Assembly (NCBI RefSeq): GCF_001038425.2
Contig: NZ_LDPV02000010.1
Location: 17,170 to 81,169 of the forward strand
DNA length: 64,000 nucleotides
Origin: Ornithinibacillus contaminans
Lineage (GTDB): Bacteria; Bacillota; Bacilli; Bacillales; Amphibacillaceae
Reading direction: 5' to 3'
Shown: positions 55,368 to 63,619 of the stretch, one piece after another
How the letters are laid out: each line of letters opens with the position of its first letter
Numbering within the stretch: the first letter of the stretch is position 1
Position numbers and translations under genes: made by a program
The notes under the pieces: generated by a model
What the model was told of the DNA's origin: nothing
Seen by the model: the letters and a program-made list of their open reading frames with translations, nothing else
The model's database searches: none

Positions 55368-56093
55368 TTACGCCCCTTTCTGCACATTACCTAATTGTTC
55401 CGCTGCTTCCCGAATTGCCTTTTCAATTTGCTGATGAGGATCTTCAATCATGTTCCCGTGTCCTACCGCTAACAAAGTCGGGTCTAGTGCAAGTATTTTC
55501 TTTGCACTCGCAAGGGCAATTTCTTTATGCCAAGTGGCAAATGCCGGAAACGGAAAACTCCGTACTAATTGCCCCCCAACAGCAATCTTTCCCCTTGTTT
55601 GAAATGCGTCTCCAACAATAATTGCCCTATTTTTCGTATCGAATAACGAGATGGATCCTGGTGTATGTCCAGGCGTTGTCACAACCTCTAACGACCCGAT
55701 TCGATCACCTTCATTTAACTTACGTTCGGCAATCGTTTTTATTCTTTTTGGAACGCCACCTTTAATCGGAGTTTGCGGTTCATCAGAATTCAATGAAACA
55801 TCCCCTCGTAACAATCTGCTATCCCGCTCTGAGATGGATACGGCGACATCTGGAAAAGCCTGCTTTACCTTATCCAAAGCACCAACATGATCCCCGTGTC
55901 CATGGGTTAACACAACATTCGTTAACGGCTTACCAATTTCGTTGACCAATTTTACGATACCATTAAAACTACTCGGAATTCCTGCATCAATTAATGTTAA
56001 CTGGTCTTCTTCCTCATAAATATAACAATTAACCGGAAAAACACTTGGTAACACTGTTAATTGATAAAGATTTTGATTACGAATCACTCTCAT
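55368..56093 (-). CDS. MBL-fold metallo-hydrolase
   Basis: The start at 56093 has GGGGGAATGG before it. The frame upstream is not needed. The 241-residue protein is a soluble metallo-beta-lactamase-fold hydrolase with the double-metal motif VLTHGHGDHVGAL, a further His in TTPGHTPGSISLFD, Asp in IIVGDAFQTRG and His in AVGHGN. Substrates of this branch include thioesters, lactones and phosphoesters, and none is singled out here. It forms a two-gene unit with the TetR gene. Confidence 0.87.
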   Translation of the reverse strand: MRVIRNQNLYQLTVLPSVFPVNCYIYEEEDQLTLIDAGIPSSFNGIVKLVNEIGKPLTNVVLTHGHGDHVGALDKVKQAFPDVAVSISERDSRLLRGDVSLNSDEPQTPIKGGVPKRIKTIAERKLNEGDRIGSLEVVTTPGHTPGSISLFDTKNRAIIVGDAFQTRGKIAVGGQLVRSFPFPAFATWHKEIALASAKKILALDPTLLAVGHGNMIEDPHQQIEKAIREAAEQLGNVQKGA

Positions 56094-56230
56094 TGCCCAT
56101 TCCCCCAGATTTATTATTTTCCGTTCAAAAAACAAAAACTAATACCATTAGTTTTAATGTAATTGATATTCTGATTTTTTGCAAGCCTAATTTTAAAAAT
56201 GCTTTTAAAAACATGGAAATACAAAAGTGA

Positions 56231-56261
56231 AAATCCCTTCTCCATTGGCGAGAAGGGATTT
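56231..56261. terminator. Bidirectional terminator near the UvrA2 gene
   Basis: AAATCCCTTCTC and GAGAAGGGATTT pair exactly around a 7-base loop, with T-rich flank. It lies between the promoter of the MBL gene and the end of the UvrA-like gene. Confidence 0.8.
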
Positions 56262-56325
56262 CTATTTATACTTCTACCAAACTAATCTTGATTTGGTTTA
56301 GCTGCACCCACTACGTATTGTACTG

Positions 56326-58782
56326 TTACAAATACTGACCAGTAAAAGATTCACGGGTCGCTGCAATCCTTTCCGGTGTTCCTTCGGCAATAACTTGTCC
56401 ACCCTTTTCTCCACCTTCTGGACCTAAATCTACTATCCAATCAGCACCGCTAATCATCTGGCTATTATGCTCTACCATAATAACGGTATTACCAGCATCG
56501 ACAAGTCGATTCAACAGTTTCAGTAATTGTGTGACATCATTCGGGTGTAATCCAGTAGTGGGTTCGTCAAGCAAATATAACGAGCTTTTATTTCCTTGCT
56601 TTAATAGTTCTTTGGCTAGTTTTAGTCGTTGTCCTTCCCCACCTGAGAGTGTCGTTAATGACTGTCCCATTTTTAAATAGCCTAATCCTATCTCAACCAG
56701 TAATTCAAGAATAACGTTAACTTTCTTCTCCTCTTTAAAGATTGTTAAACAATCTACAATAGAGCTTTCAAGGATGTCATTAACGGAATATCCATTAAAT
56801 TTCACAGATAAGACATCTTGTTGAAATCTTTTACCATGACATACTGGACAAACAACCTCTAATTCTGGGAAGAATAGCATATTCGTTGTTACATAGCCTA
56901 ACCCCTGGCAGTTCTCACAGCGCCCACCAGCAGTATTAAAGGAAAAATGCTTTGCAGTCAATTTTTTCTCTAATGCTACTGAATCCTTCGCAAAAATATT
57001 ACGAATAGGGGTAAACAGATCAATATATGTTGCGATATTAGATCGCTTCATTCTACTTAGAGGAGATTGTCCAACCTTAATCATCTGATCAAACTGTTCA
57101 AGTCCTGTTACTCGTTCGAAGCCTTGCTTTATTTTTTCACTGCCGTTTGCTAGGACGTCAAAAATAAGTGATGATTTTCCTGAACCAGACACCCCTGTGA
57201 CAGCAGTCAAGCAGCCGATAGGAAATGATACAGTAATGTCTTTTAAATTATGTATCGTGGCATGATGAACCGTTATTCCTTGTCCAGTCCCTTCACGATA
57301 CGACTTATGCTCCTCTCCTTCATCACGGAGATATTTTCCTGTTACGGACTCTTCTTGATTCATCAGTTCTTGTAATGTCCCCTGTCCAACTACTTGTCCT
57401 CCTAAGTTTCCTGCTCCTGGTCCAATATCAATAATATAATCTGCCACTTTCATGACATCTACATCGTGCTCAATAAGTAAGACCGTGTTCCCTAAATCTC
57501 TGAGTCCCTTTAGCACACTTACTAATCCTAATGTGTCCTTTGGATGTAGCCCGACAGTTGGCTCATCCATAATATAAAGTACCCCTGTTAATGCGGAATC
57601 AAGTAACGCAGATAATCGTATCCGTTGCGCCTCTCCTCCAGATAGTGTAATTACTTGGCGGTCTAATGTTAAATAGCCCAATCCAATTTTTATTATTCTA
57701 GTAAGCTTTGTCTTCAAATCTTGTAGAAAGGTTTCAACGAGCAAATAACTTTCTTTGTCTAATGCTCCCTCTAGCCGGATGACCCAGTTAAGCATTTCTT
57801 CTAAGGAATTTCTTACTAGCATAGGAATTGTCAAACTTTCTACGGTCACGTTTCTACTGACTTCATTTAATCGATCACCATGACAGTCCGGACAAACTTG
57901 CGTGTAAAAATACTCCTCTGCTTCTGCTGACGAACCAGAATGTTCCGTAAACCTTCTCCACATTGCTGTTAAGACACCTGCAAATTTTCCTTTTTCCACA
58001 GTCTTTGGTGGTTTCTTATCAGGAAAAAGCGATTTTACCTCATCACTTTCAACGCCATAATATAGAATTGCTTTTTGTTCAGGTGTGTATTTCTCTAAAG
58101 GAAGCCCATCTTCAATTGGCACACTATAATAAGCAAGCGCGAGTTTTACAACCGGAATTTGCCATTCCGCATAGCGTCCCTTCCATAAATCAACTGCACC
58201 TTCTTCAAGTGAAAGGTTTTGATGAAAAACCGATTCCAAATGAATATCAACCGTCTCGCCAAGGCCCTTACAAGTGGGACAGGCTCCTTCAGTTTTATTG
58301 TAAGAAAAGTGAGTCCGCGTCAATTTCTCTACTCGGTGATGACAGTTCGAACAGAATACATATTCTTTAAAACTACCTTCTTCTTTCTCTATTTCTGTTG
58401 CATTGAATGTGGGATTAATCTCATGCCCACATGACGGACAAACCCTTACACCAAGCTTTTCAAAAATCATTCGTAAACTCGTATACATATCTGTTACCGT
58501 ACCAACCGTTGAACGTGGATTTTTATTGGTAATTTGTTGATTAATACTAATGGCAGGTGAAAGTCCACTTATCGAATCAACCTTGGGCTTATTAATGCCT
58601 TGTAGCCCCATTGATTCTAAATACTGTCTTTGACATTCCTTAAATAGTGTATCCATTGCTAGTGTAGATTTACCGGATCCAGAAGGACCCGTTAACACAA
58701 TAAGTTTGTTCTTAGGAATAGCCACCGATAAATCCTTTAAATTATTTTCTTTAGCACCTTTTACTATCATGACATCGTTCAA
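56326..58782 (-). CDS. UvrA2-like ABC ATPase (drug-resistance type excinuclease A paralogue)
   Basis: The start is TTG at 58782 after AGGAGG. This 818-residue UvrA paralogue is shorter than housekeeping UvrA (about 950). It has both ATPase modules (GPSGSGKST, GVSGSGKSS; LSGGEAQRIRLSAL, LSGGEGQRLKLAKE) and zinc modules (CPSCGHE with CSNCHH; CENCQGLGY with CPVCHGKRF). The reduced middle suggests loss of the UvrB-binding part, as in UvrA2/DrrC proteins that free DNA from intercalating drugs. Its divergent neighbour is a MerR-type regulator that may sense such a drug. Confidence 0.85.
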   Translation of the reverse strand: MNDVMIVKGAKENNLKDLSVAIPKNKLIVLTGPSGSGKSTLAMDTLFKECQRQYLESMGLQGINKPKVDSISGLSPAISINQQITNKNPRSTVGTVTDMYTSLRMIFEKLGVRVCPSCGHEINPTFNATEIEKEEGSFKEYVFCSNCHHRVEKLTRTHFSYNKTEGACPTCKGLGETVDIHLESVFHQNLSLEEGAVDLWKGRYAEWQIPVVKLALAYYSVPIEDGLPLEKYTPEQKAILYYGVESDEVKSLFPDKKPPKTVEKGKFAGVLTAMWRRFTEHSGSSAEAEEYFYTQVCPDCHGDRLNEVSRNVTVESLTIPMLVRNSLEEMLNWVIRLEGALDKESYLLVETFLQDLKTKLTRIIKIGLGYLTLDRQVITLSGGEAQRIRLSALLDSALTGVLYIMDEPTVGLHPKDTLGLVSVLKGLRDLGNTVLLIEHDVDVMKVADYIIDIGPGAGNLGGQVVGQGTLQELMNQEESVTGKYLRDEGEEHKSYREGTGQGITVHHATIHNLKDITVSFPIGCLTAVTGVSGSGKSSLIFDVLANGSEKIKQGFERVTGLEQFDQMIKVGQSPLSRMKRSNIATYIDLFTPIRNIFAKDSVALEKKLTAKHFSFNTAGGRCENCQGLGYVTTNMLFFPELEVVCPVCHGKRFQQDVLSVKFNGYSVNDILESSIVDCLTIFKEEKKVNVILELLVEIGLGYLKMGQSLTTLSGGEGQRLKLAKELLKQGNKSSLYLLDEPTTGLHPNDVTQLLKLLNRLVDAGNTVIMVEHNSQMISGADWIVDLGPEGGEKGGQVIAEGTPERIAATRESFTGQYL

Positions 58783-58846
58783 ACCAAACTCCTCCTTCTA
58801 CTCTTCTAATCTAAGCATACAACATTTATGCAAGTGCAGGGTTTTG

Positions 58847-58860
58847 AGTAATATGTTACT
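58847..58860. promoter_or_regulatory. Dyad AGTAA/TTACT in the uvrA2-merR promoter gap
   Basis: AGTAATATGTTACT is a dyad with four central bases in the 157-base divergent gap. It could be the MerR-type operator of the uvrA2-like promoter. It is short, so support is limited. Confidence 0.35.
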
Positions 58861-58951
58861 ATTATGATAGATTTTTAGCCTAATAAACCCGTCATGGAAC
58901 TATAATGTTATAATTTAAACTTTTGCATATAACATACTTTTGGAGGTTCCT

Positions 58952-59659
58952 ATGGAATTAAGACCGATTGATATTGCCCGAAAATTGGATGTCGGAACAA
59001 GCGCGATGCGTCATTACGAAGAATGGGGTATTGTTCCAAATGCCATACGAAAACCAAATGGCTATCGTAAGTATACGGAGGAACACCTAGCATATTTCCA
59101 ATGTATACGAGCAATGTATCCTGGGTTCGGCATGGCAACTGTTCGCAGAATAATGCCCATGATTCAAGAGGGTAAATTTACCGAAGCTCTCTGGGAAGTA
59201 AATGCCATTCAAGCTGAATTATTTCAAAAGAAACAACAAGCAACTAAAGCATTAGAAATATTAAAACCTGACAATATTAAACGATTCATGGATAAGAGAA
59301 AAAAACAATTGTATACGATCGGGGAAGTGGAAAAGGAAATTGAAGTACCAGCGACAACCCTAAGACATTGGGAAAAGGAAGGATTAATAACCCCAAGTAG
59401 AAATCCAGAGAGTGGTTACCGTCTGTATAATCATGAGGATATTCGCCGTTTATTAATCATTAGGACCATCCATTCATCGGTTTATTTTCTTGATTCTGTT
59501 AGAAGGATATTAGATAAAATTAATCAACATAGTATTTCAGAAGCCCGAAAAATAACCATGGAATCCTTGAAATATATGGACTATCAAATTGAGCAGCAGC
59601 TTCGCGGGGCACATTACTTATTCAAATTAATAGAATTACTAAAAGAAAGACGACAATGA
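58952..59659 (+). CDS. Tandem-MerR transcription regulator
   Basis: The start at 58952 has GGAGG before it. The 235-residue protein holds two MerR helix-turn-helix domains. The first is residues 1-70 (RPIDIARKLDVGTSAMRHYE, NGYRKYTEEHLAYF), with a helical linker after it. The second is about residues 120-190 (YTIGEVEKEIEVPATTLRHW, SGYRLYNHEDIRRLL). Normal MerR proteins have one domain and dimerise. Two in one chain is rare, and the protein could bind alone or as a tetravalent dimer. It is divergent from the UvrA2-like gene, which is its probable target. Confidence 0.82.
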   Translation: MELRPIDIARKLDVGTSAMRHYEEWGIVPNAIRKPNGYRKYTEEHLAYFQCIRAMYPGFGMATVRRIMPMIQEGKFTEALWEVNAIQAELFQKKQQATKALEILKPDNIKRFMDKRKKQLYTIGEVEKEIEVPATTLRHWEKEGLITPSRNPESGYRLYNHEDIRRLLIIRTIHSSVYFLDSVRRILDKINQHSISEARKITMESLKYMDYQIEQQLRGAHYLFKLIELLKERRQ

Positions 59660-59686
59660 TTCTATTATGAAATCACTGTCGTTTTT
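59650..59686 (+). terminator. Terminator overlapping the tandem-MerR stop codon
   Basis: ACGACAATGAT and ATCACTGTCGT pair with one mismatch around the stop codon and are followed by TTTTTC. Confidence 0.65.
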
Positions 59687-59708
59687 CTTTAATTTGCGGA
59701 ATAAGCTA

Positions 59709-60107
59709 CTATTGTCGCTTTACTATTAAAGTACCTATACCACTAATACACATATATACAAGGATAATTATCCAGAGGTAACTAGTTTGCACGTTTTTAA
59801 TTCCCAGTAATGTAATGATAACTAATGAGAGAAAAAGCAATCCTAAAAAAATAATTGAAGAACACATAGAAAACTTCAACATATTTTTAACTGTTCGTTC
59901 ATCAAATTCAGGAGTATTATCTGTCTTACGCCTTTCTCTTATTAGATTTATAACTATTAGAATAATAGATACAGGCAATACACCTAATATAGACGCGGTT
60001 GAGAATTCTCCTTTTGTAAAATAAGTTATCGTTTGACCAATTATCGATCCGACTAAAACTGCTATACCTCCGTATGCTAGAGTCCATTTTCTCTTCCTAT
60101 TTTCCAT
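59709..60107 (-). CDS. Small membrane protein of an XRE-linked pair
   Basis: The 132-residue protein has four hydrophobic helices in two pairs, separated by a charged segment RERRKTDNTPEFDERTVKN. It resembles DUF2178/DUF3796-like membrane proteins that are encoded behind small XRE regulators in Firmicutes. Its ATG lies inside the end of the regulator gene (11 bases of overlap), so they are coupled. Function is unknown. Perhaps it signals to, or is repressed by, the regulator. Confidence 0.65.
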   Translation of the reverse strand: MENRKRKWTLAYGGIAVLVGSIIGQTITYFTKGEFSTASILGVLPVSIILIVINLIRERRKTDNTPEFDERTVKNMLKFSMCSSIIFLGLLFLSLVIITLLGIKNVQTSYLWIIILVYMCISGIGTLIVKRQ

Positions 60108-60312
60108 TGCTCTCCTCCTCTAAAATGAATACATCTTCAAACTGCATATCAAAATATTTCACAATTTTAAGCGATAATTCAAGACTTGGATTATATTTAT
60201 TCTTTTCTATTGCAGTAAACGTTTGTCGAGTTACTTGTAAATCCTCAGCCATTTTTATTTGTTTAATTCCTTTTTCTTTTCTAATTTGACGAATGTTATT
60301 TCTAACAACCAT
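60097..60312 (-). CDS. Small XRE-family helix-turn-helix regulator (YozG-like)
   Basis: The 71-residue protein is little more than one XRE helix-turn-helix (IKMAEDLQVTRQTFTAIEKN) with a short C-terminal helix (VKYFDMQFEDVFILEEE). Such mini-regulators act as dimers on short palindromes and usually repress their own operon. Two identical 16-bp palindromes directly upstream (60333 and 60376) are the obvious sites. The downstream coupled gene encodes a membrane protein. Confidence 0.85.
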   Translation of the reverse strand: MVVRNNIRQIRKEKGIKQIKMAEDLQVTRQTFTAIEKNKYNPSLELSLKIVKYFDMQFEDVFILEEESNGK

Positions 60313-60332
60313 AGACCACCACCACCAATTAC

Positions 60333-60348
60333 GTAAAGATATCTTTAC
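60333..60348. promoter_or_regulatory. XRE operator copy 1, perfect palindrome
   Basis: GTAAAGATATCTTTAC is a perfect 16-bp palindrome, 21 bases before the XRE start codon. An identical copy lies 43 bases away, which is about four helical turns. Confidence 0.7.
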
Positions 60349-60368
60349 ATATAAGTATCATAGAAAAT

Positions 60369-60398
60369 AAAAAAAGTAAAGATATCTTTACTTTTTTT
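60369..60398. promoter_or_regulatory. XRE operator copy 2 within a 30-bp palindrome/terminator
   Basis: GTAAAGATATCTTTAC recurs at 60376-60391 and is extended by seven A and seven T to a perfect 30-bp palindrome. On the minus strand it also makes a hairpin with a T run after the GntR/ABC operon that ends at 60437, so operator and terminator may be one sequence. Confidence 0.65.
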
Positions 60399-60436
60399 AC
60401 AGAAATGAATATATAATTTTTGATAATTATTTCCAT

Positions 60437-61159
60437 CTATTCCTTACTCGACTTAGCCCTTAGCGGTGCATTTCGCATAATCGGATAGGTTAATAACAGC
60501 GCTACAAGTCCCACTAACCCTAGCAAAGAAATTAATGTCATTCCTAATGCATCAAAGTCCAAGCCTACAAACCATTCCACCGCATTGCTTAAAAAACTAC
60601 CATAATGTAAAAACATGATGATAAGCGCTAAAACCATCAAAATAATGATACTTTTTTGCATGCCCAATCGAAAGTTAATGCTATACAGCAGGAAAGGTAC
60701 ACCGAATAGAAAGAATCCAACCATGATATCCATCCATAAATACGTAAAGAAGTTATAGTCTTGACCTAAGAATAAACCCGGATGAAGTATTCTTGCTCCG
60801 ACATCCCAGTGCTCATAAGCCGTTCTTACTATTAATTGCAAAACATTTATACTTAACATGCTGAGGACAACAGCTAAAATACCTACACCATAACACATTT
60901 TTAATAGTTGAATCCTCGTACTTCCGAATGCAATTGCAGTTGAATAGAGCGATTTATAGCCAATGATTGAAAAAAATGCAATAAAGAAATACGCCGGACC
61001 TGAAATCGAGGCGATTACATCTTCTCCTATTCCAAACGTAAAACCAATTAGTAGCCACATCAAGGTTAATGGAATTGTAATGTAGAGAAGCATAAATTTA
61101 CCGAAAAAATATAATAACCCCTCGGATACCAATCGAACTGTCCCATGTAAAGAATTCAT
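60437..61159 (-). CDS. ABC transporter permease of a YtrA-type operon
   Basis: The 240-residue protein has about six membrane helices, with long polar turns and no catalytic motif. It directly follows the ATPase gene (one-base gap) with a GAAGGGGGAAG site. It should form an exporter or sensor with that ATPase. GntR(YtrA)-controlled ABC genes in Bacillaceae typically respond to cell-wall antibiotics. This is known for the family and only inferred here. Confidence 0.75.
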   Translation of the reverse strand: MNSLHGTVRLVSEGLLYFFGKFMLLYITIPLTLMWLLIGFTFGIGEDVIASISGPAYFFIAFFSIIGYKSLYSTAIAFGSTRIQLLKMCYGVGILAVVLSMLSINVLQLIVRTAYEHWDVGARILHPGLFLGQDYNFFTYLWMDIMVGFFLFGVPFLLYSINFRLGMQKSIIILMVLALIIMFLHYGSFLSNAVEWFVGLDFDALGMTLISLLGLVGLVALLLTYPIMRNAPLRAKSSKE

Positions 61160-61160
61160 T

Positions 61161-62024
61161 CTATCTTCCCCCTTCCGTTTTATTCAGTAAATAATCTTGT
61201 AGCTTTGGTTTCTCTATGGAAAGCCCATTAGACGACGCCGCTTCTTTCCACGCTTCATTAAAAGGTACATCAAGCATGACTTTTAACCGTGAACCTAATT
61301 CACTTTTTTCTAATACTTTCTCTCCATCTACTAATTTTTCGATTACCGCTTTCGATCCCGCCAACCAAACGCCACGTTCTCTCATTTCATCAATTGATTC
61401 ATGAAGTAACACTTTCTTATCATGAATGACAATAATAGCATCACTTATCGGTTGTATTTCTTCAATATGATGCGTAGATAACATAATCAACCGAGGATAT
61501 TCTTCCTGACTTTCTCGTAGTGCTTGGTACATTTTCTTTCGCATGCTTGCATCCAGTCCATTCGTTGGCTCATCCAGAATCGTAATTTCTGCACGGCTGG
61601 AAATTCCAATAATAAACTGTAGGGCAGACTTCATTCCTTTGGACAGTTTTGATATTTTCTTCTTCTCATTCAGCTGAAATGTTTTTAACAGTTTTTTAGC
61701 CAAGTTATCATCCCAATTGGCATTATAATAGCTCCCAAAACGCAAGGCATCTTTTATCGTCCAGATGGAGCTAAAAGGGTGCTCCTCCTGCATGTAACAT
61801 ACATGCTGAACAGCCTCTGCCCGATTATAAGGAGCCATTCCCATGATTTCAACATTCCCTTGGTTTGGCTTCTCATGTCCAGCAAGCAGCTTCATTAATG
61901 TAGTTTTTCCAGCGCCATTTCTCCCCCAGATTGCGGTAATACCATGTTCCTGTTCATCAAAAGAAACGCCATCCAGCACCTTATCCTCGCCGTAACCATA
62001 GGTAACATTTTCCGCTCGAATCAT
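61161..62024 (-). CDS. ABC transporter ATPase (YtrB-like)
   Basis: The 287-residue ATPase has all motifs: Walker A GRNGAGKTTL, a signature near SKLSKGMKSALQFIIG, Walker B ITILDEPTNGLD and switch His in STHHIEE. A C-terminal domain of about 70 residues follows (DKKVLLHESIDEMRERGVWL). The signature has SKG rather than SGG, as in many YtrB/BcrA-type proteins. Its ATG overlaps the end of the gntR gene by four bases. It drives the permease that follows. Confidence 0.87.
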   Translation of the reverse strand: MIRAENVTYGYGEDKVLDGVSFDEQEHGITAIWGRNGAGKTTLMKLLAGHEKPNQGNVEIMGMAPYNRAEAVQHVCYMQEEHPFSSIWTIKDALRFGSYYNANWDDNLAKKLLKTFQLNEKKKISKLSKGMKSALQFIIGISSRAEITILDEPTNGLDASMRKKMYQALRESQEEYPRLIMLSTHHIEEIQPISDAIIVIHDKKVLLHESIDEMRERGVWLAGSKAVIEKLVDGEKVLEKSELGSRLKVMLDVPFNEAWKEAASSNGLSIEKPKLQDYLLNKTEGGR

Positions 62025-62389
62025 TCTTTCTCCTCCTCTTTTATCAAGTCTATTACTGTTTCCACATTCATTCCCAATCGCTTCGCTTCATCAAGTAGTG
62101 GTACGATAAATTCCTTCTTGTATTCTTTTTTCCTTTCGTTTAACAATTTTGTTTTAGCCCCTTCCATAACAAACATCCCAATTCCACGCTTTTTATAAAT
62201 TATTTCTTCATCAACTAGAGTCTGTAATCCCTTTCTTACAGTTGCCCTATTAATGTTATAAAAATTTGATAGTTCGTTTTCTGACGGAACTTTTTCCTCT
62301 TCCTTTAATTCCCCTTCCACAATGTCATTTCTGACCATTTGTGCGATTTGCTGAAAGATAGGCAAAGACTCATCTAATATTGGTTTCAA
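62021..62389 (-). CDS. GntR-family regulator (YtrA subfamily)
   Basis: The frame runs further upstream, but the likely start is the TTG at 62389 after AAAGGAG, which gives 122 residues. It opens with LKPILDESLPIFQQIAQMVR, the typical YtrA opening. The winged helix (KVPSENELSNFYNINRATVR) is followed by a short dimerisation helix, and no effector domain exists. YtrA proteins repress their own ABC operon until cell-wall stress. The next two genes are that operon, and a TATAC/GTATA dyad lies in the promoter. Confidence 0.85.
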   Translation of the reverse strand: MKPILDESLPIFQQIAQMVRNDIVEGELKEEEKVPSENELSNFYNINRATVRKGLQTLVDEEIIYKKRGIGMFVMEGAKTKLLNERKKEYKKEFIVPLLDEAKRLGMNVETVIDLIKEEEKE

Positions 62390-62427
62390 CAAGAACACTC
62401 CTTTCCATAACCCGATTGACCTATGCT

Positions 62428-62448
62428 GTATATTGTTCAGTTGTATAC
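62428..62448. promoter_or_regulatory. Candidate YtrA-type operator in the gntR promoter
   Basis: GTATA at 62428-62432 and TATAC at 62444-62448 form a dyad with 11 bases between, about 40-60 bases upstream of the TTG start. YtrA regulators bind GTATA/TATAC-type dyads. The half-site ends in a GTATAC palindrome. Confidence 0.5.
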
Positions 62449-62516
62449 TCGTGTAATCAAACATACAACATATTCTTGTTCTTGTAAAGTGCTACATAGC
62501 GTGAAATCGCAAAATA

Positions 62517-62562
62517 CAAAAAAGACCCTTATTTCGCAAAAGATATTTACGAAACAAGGGTC
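62517..62562 (-). terminator. Terminator of the dus gene
   Basis: Arms of 13 bases (GACCCTTATTTCG and CGAAACAAGGGTC) pair with one mismatch. On the minus strand the stem is followed by six T. A similar hairpin occurs at 63905-63950. Confidence 0.85.
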
Positions 62563-62656
62563 ACACTAGTACATATTTAGTTACATTAGAGATGGAAGAT
62601 CTATTCATGAAAATATCTTCCCAGTAATTCCGCTGATAACTTCACAAAAAAATCGT

Positions 62657-63619
62657 TCAACTTTTATACTCAAAACTATCCAGCATCGCACGCACTTCAT
62701 CCGATGACTCCGTGTTCATCAATTGATTTCTTAATTCACTCGCTCCCTGGAATCCACGGACATAAATCTTAAAGAAGCGATGAAGCGCCTTAAACGAACG
62801 GAGCCCTAATGATGAATACATATCATGGAGATCCAGATGCAACCGTAAGAGATCAAGTAATTCCTTACTACTGTGTTCTTTCGGTTCTACTTCAAAAGCA
62901 AATGGATTTTTGAAAATTCCACGGCCAATCATTACCCCATCTACTCCATACTGTTCCGCTAACTTCTGGCCAGTTTGACGATCAGGGATATCGCCATTGA
63001 TTGTCAGAAGTGTATGTGGAGCTACCTCATCACGTAGCTTCTTAATCTCCGGAATTAGTTCCCAGTGAGCATCCACTTTGCTCATTTCCGCTCTTGTGCG
63101 AAGATGAATAGAAAGATTTACAATGTCTTGTTTCAAAATGTGTGTTAACCAATCGCGCCATTCGTCAACTTGCGTGTAACCAAGCCTTGTCTTCACACTT
63201 ACAGGCAATCCACCTGCTTTTGCAGCTTGGATTAGTTCAGCTGCAACGTCTGGACGTCGGATAAGACCACATCCCTTGCCATTCCCAGCTACATTTGGAA
63301 CAGGACAGCCCATATTAATATCGATTCCTTTAAATCCTTGTTCTGCCATACCAATACTCATCTGCCGAAAGAATTCAGGCTTATCTCCCCATATATGGGC
63401 AACTATCGGTTGCTCATCCTCTGTAAAAGTCAAACGCCCACGCACACTCTGGATACCATCTGGATGACAATAGCTCTCCGTGTTTGTAAACTCCGTGAAA
63501 AACACGTCAGGTCGCCCTGCTTCACTTACAACATGACGAAAAACAACATCCGTCACATCCTCCATTGGTGCCAGTACAAAAAACGGGCGTGGTAACTCAT
63601 GCCAAAAATTATCGTTCAT
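62657..63619 (-). CDS. dus: tRNA-dihydrouridine synthase
   Basis: The 320-residue FMN enzyme reduces uridine to dihydrouridine in tRNA D-loops. It opens with [15 protein letters not shown]. The catalytic Cys region is [20 protein letters not shown], and the FMN site [15 protein letters not shown] and the FMN-phosphate segment [15 protein letters not shown] follow. The C-terminal tRNA-binding helix bundle is present. The start has GAGAGGG before it, and it has a strong terminator. It is a single gene. Which uridine it modifies is not decided. Confidence 0.93.
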   Translation of the reverse strand: MNDNFWHELPRPFFVLAPMEDVTDVVFRHVVSEAGRPDVFFTEFTNTESYCHPDGIQSVRGRLTFTEDEQPIVAHIWGDKPEFFRQMSIGMAEQGFKGIDINMGCPVPNVAGNGKGCGLIRRPDVAAELIQAAKAGGLPVSVKTRLGYTQVDEWRDWLTHILKQDIVNLSIHLRTRAEMSKVDAHWELIPEIKKLRDEVAPHTLLTINGDIPDRQTGQKLAEQYGVDGVMIGRGIFKNPFAFEVEPKEHSSKELLDLLRLHLDLHDMYSSLGLRSFKALHRFFKIYVRGFQGASELRNQLMNTESSDEVRAMLDSFEYKS

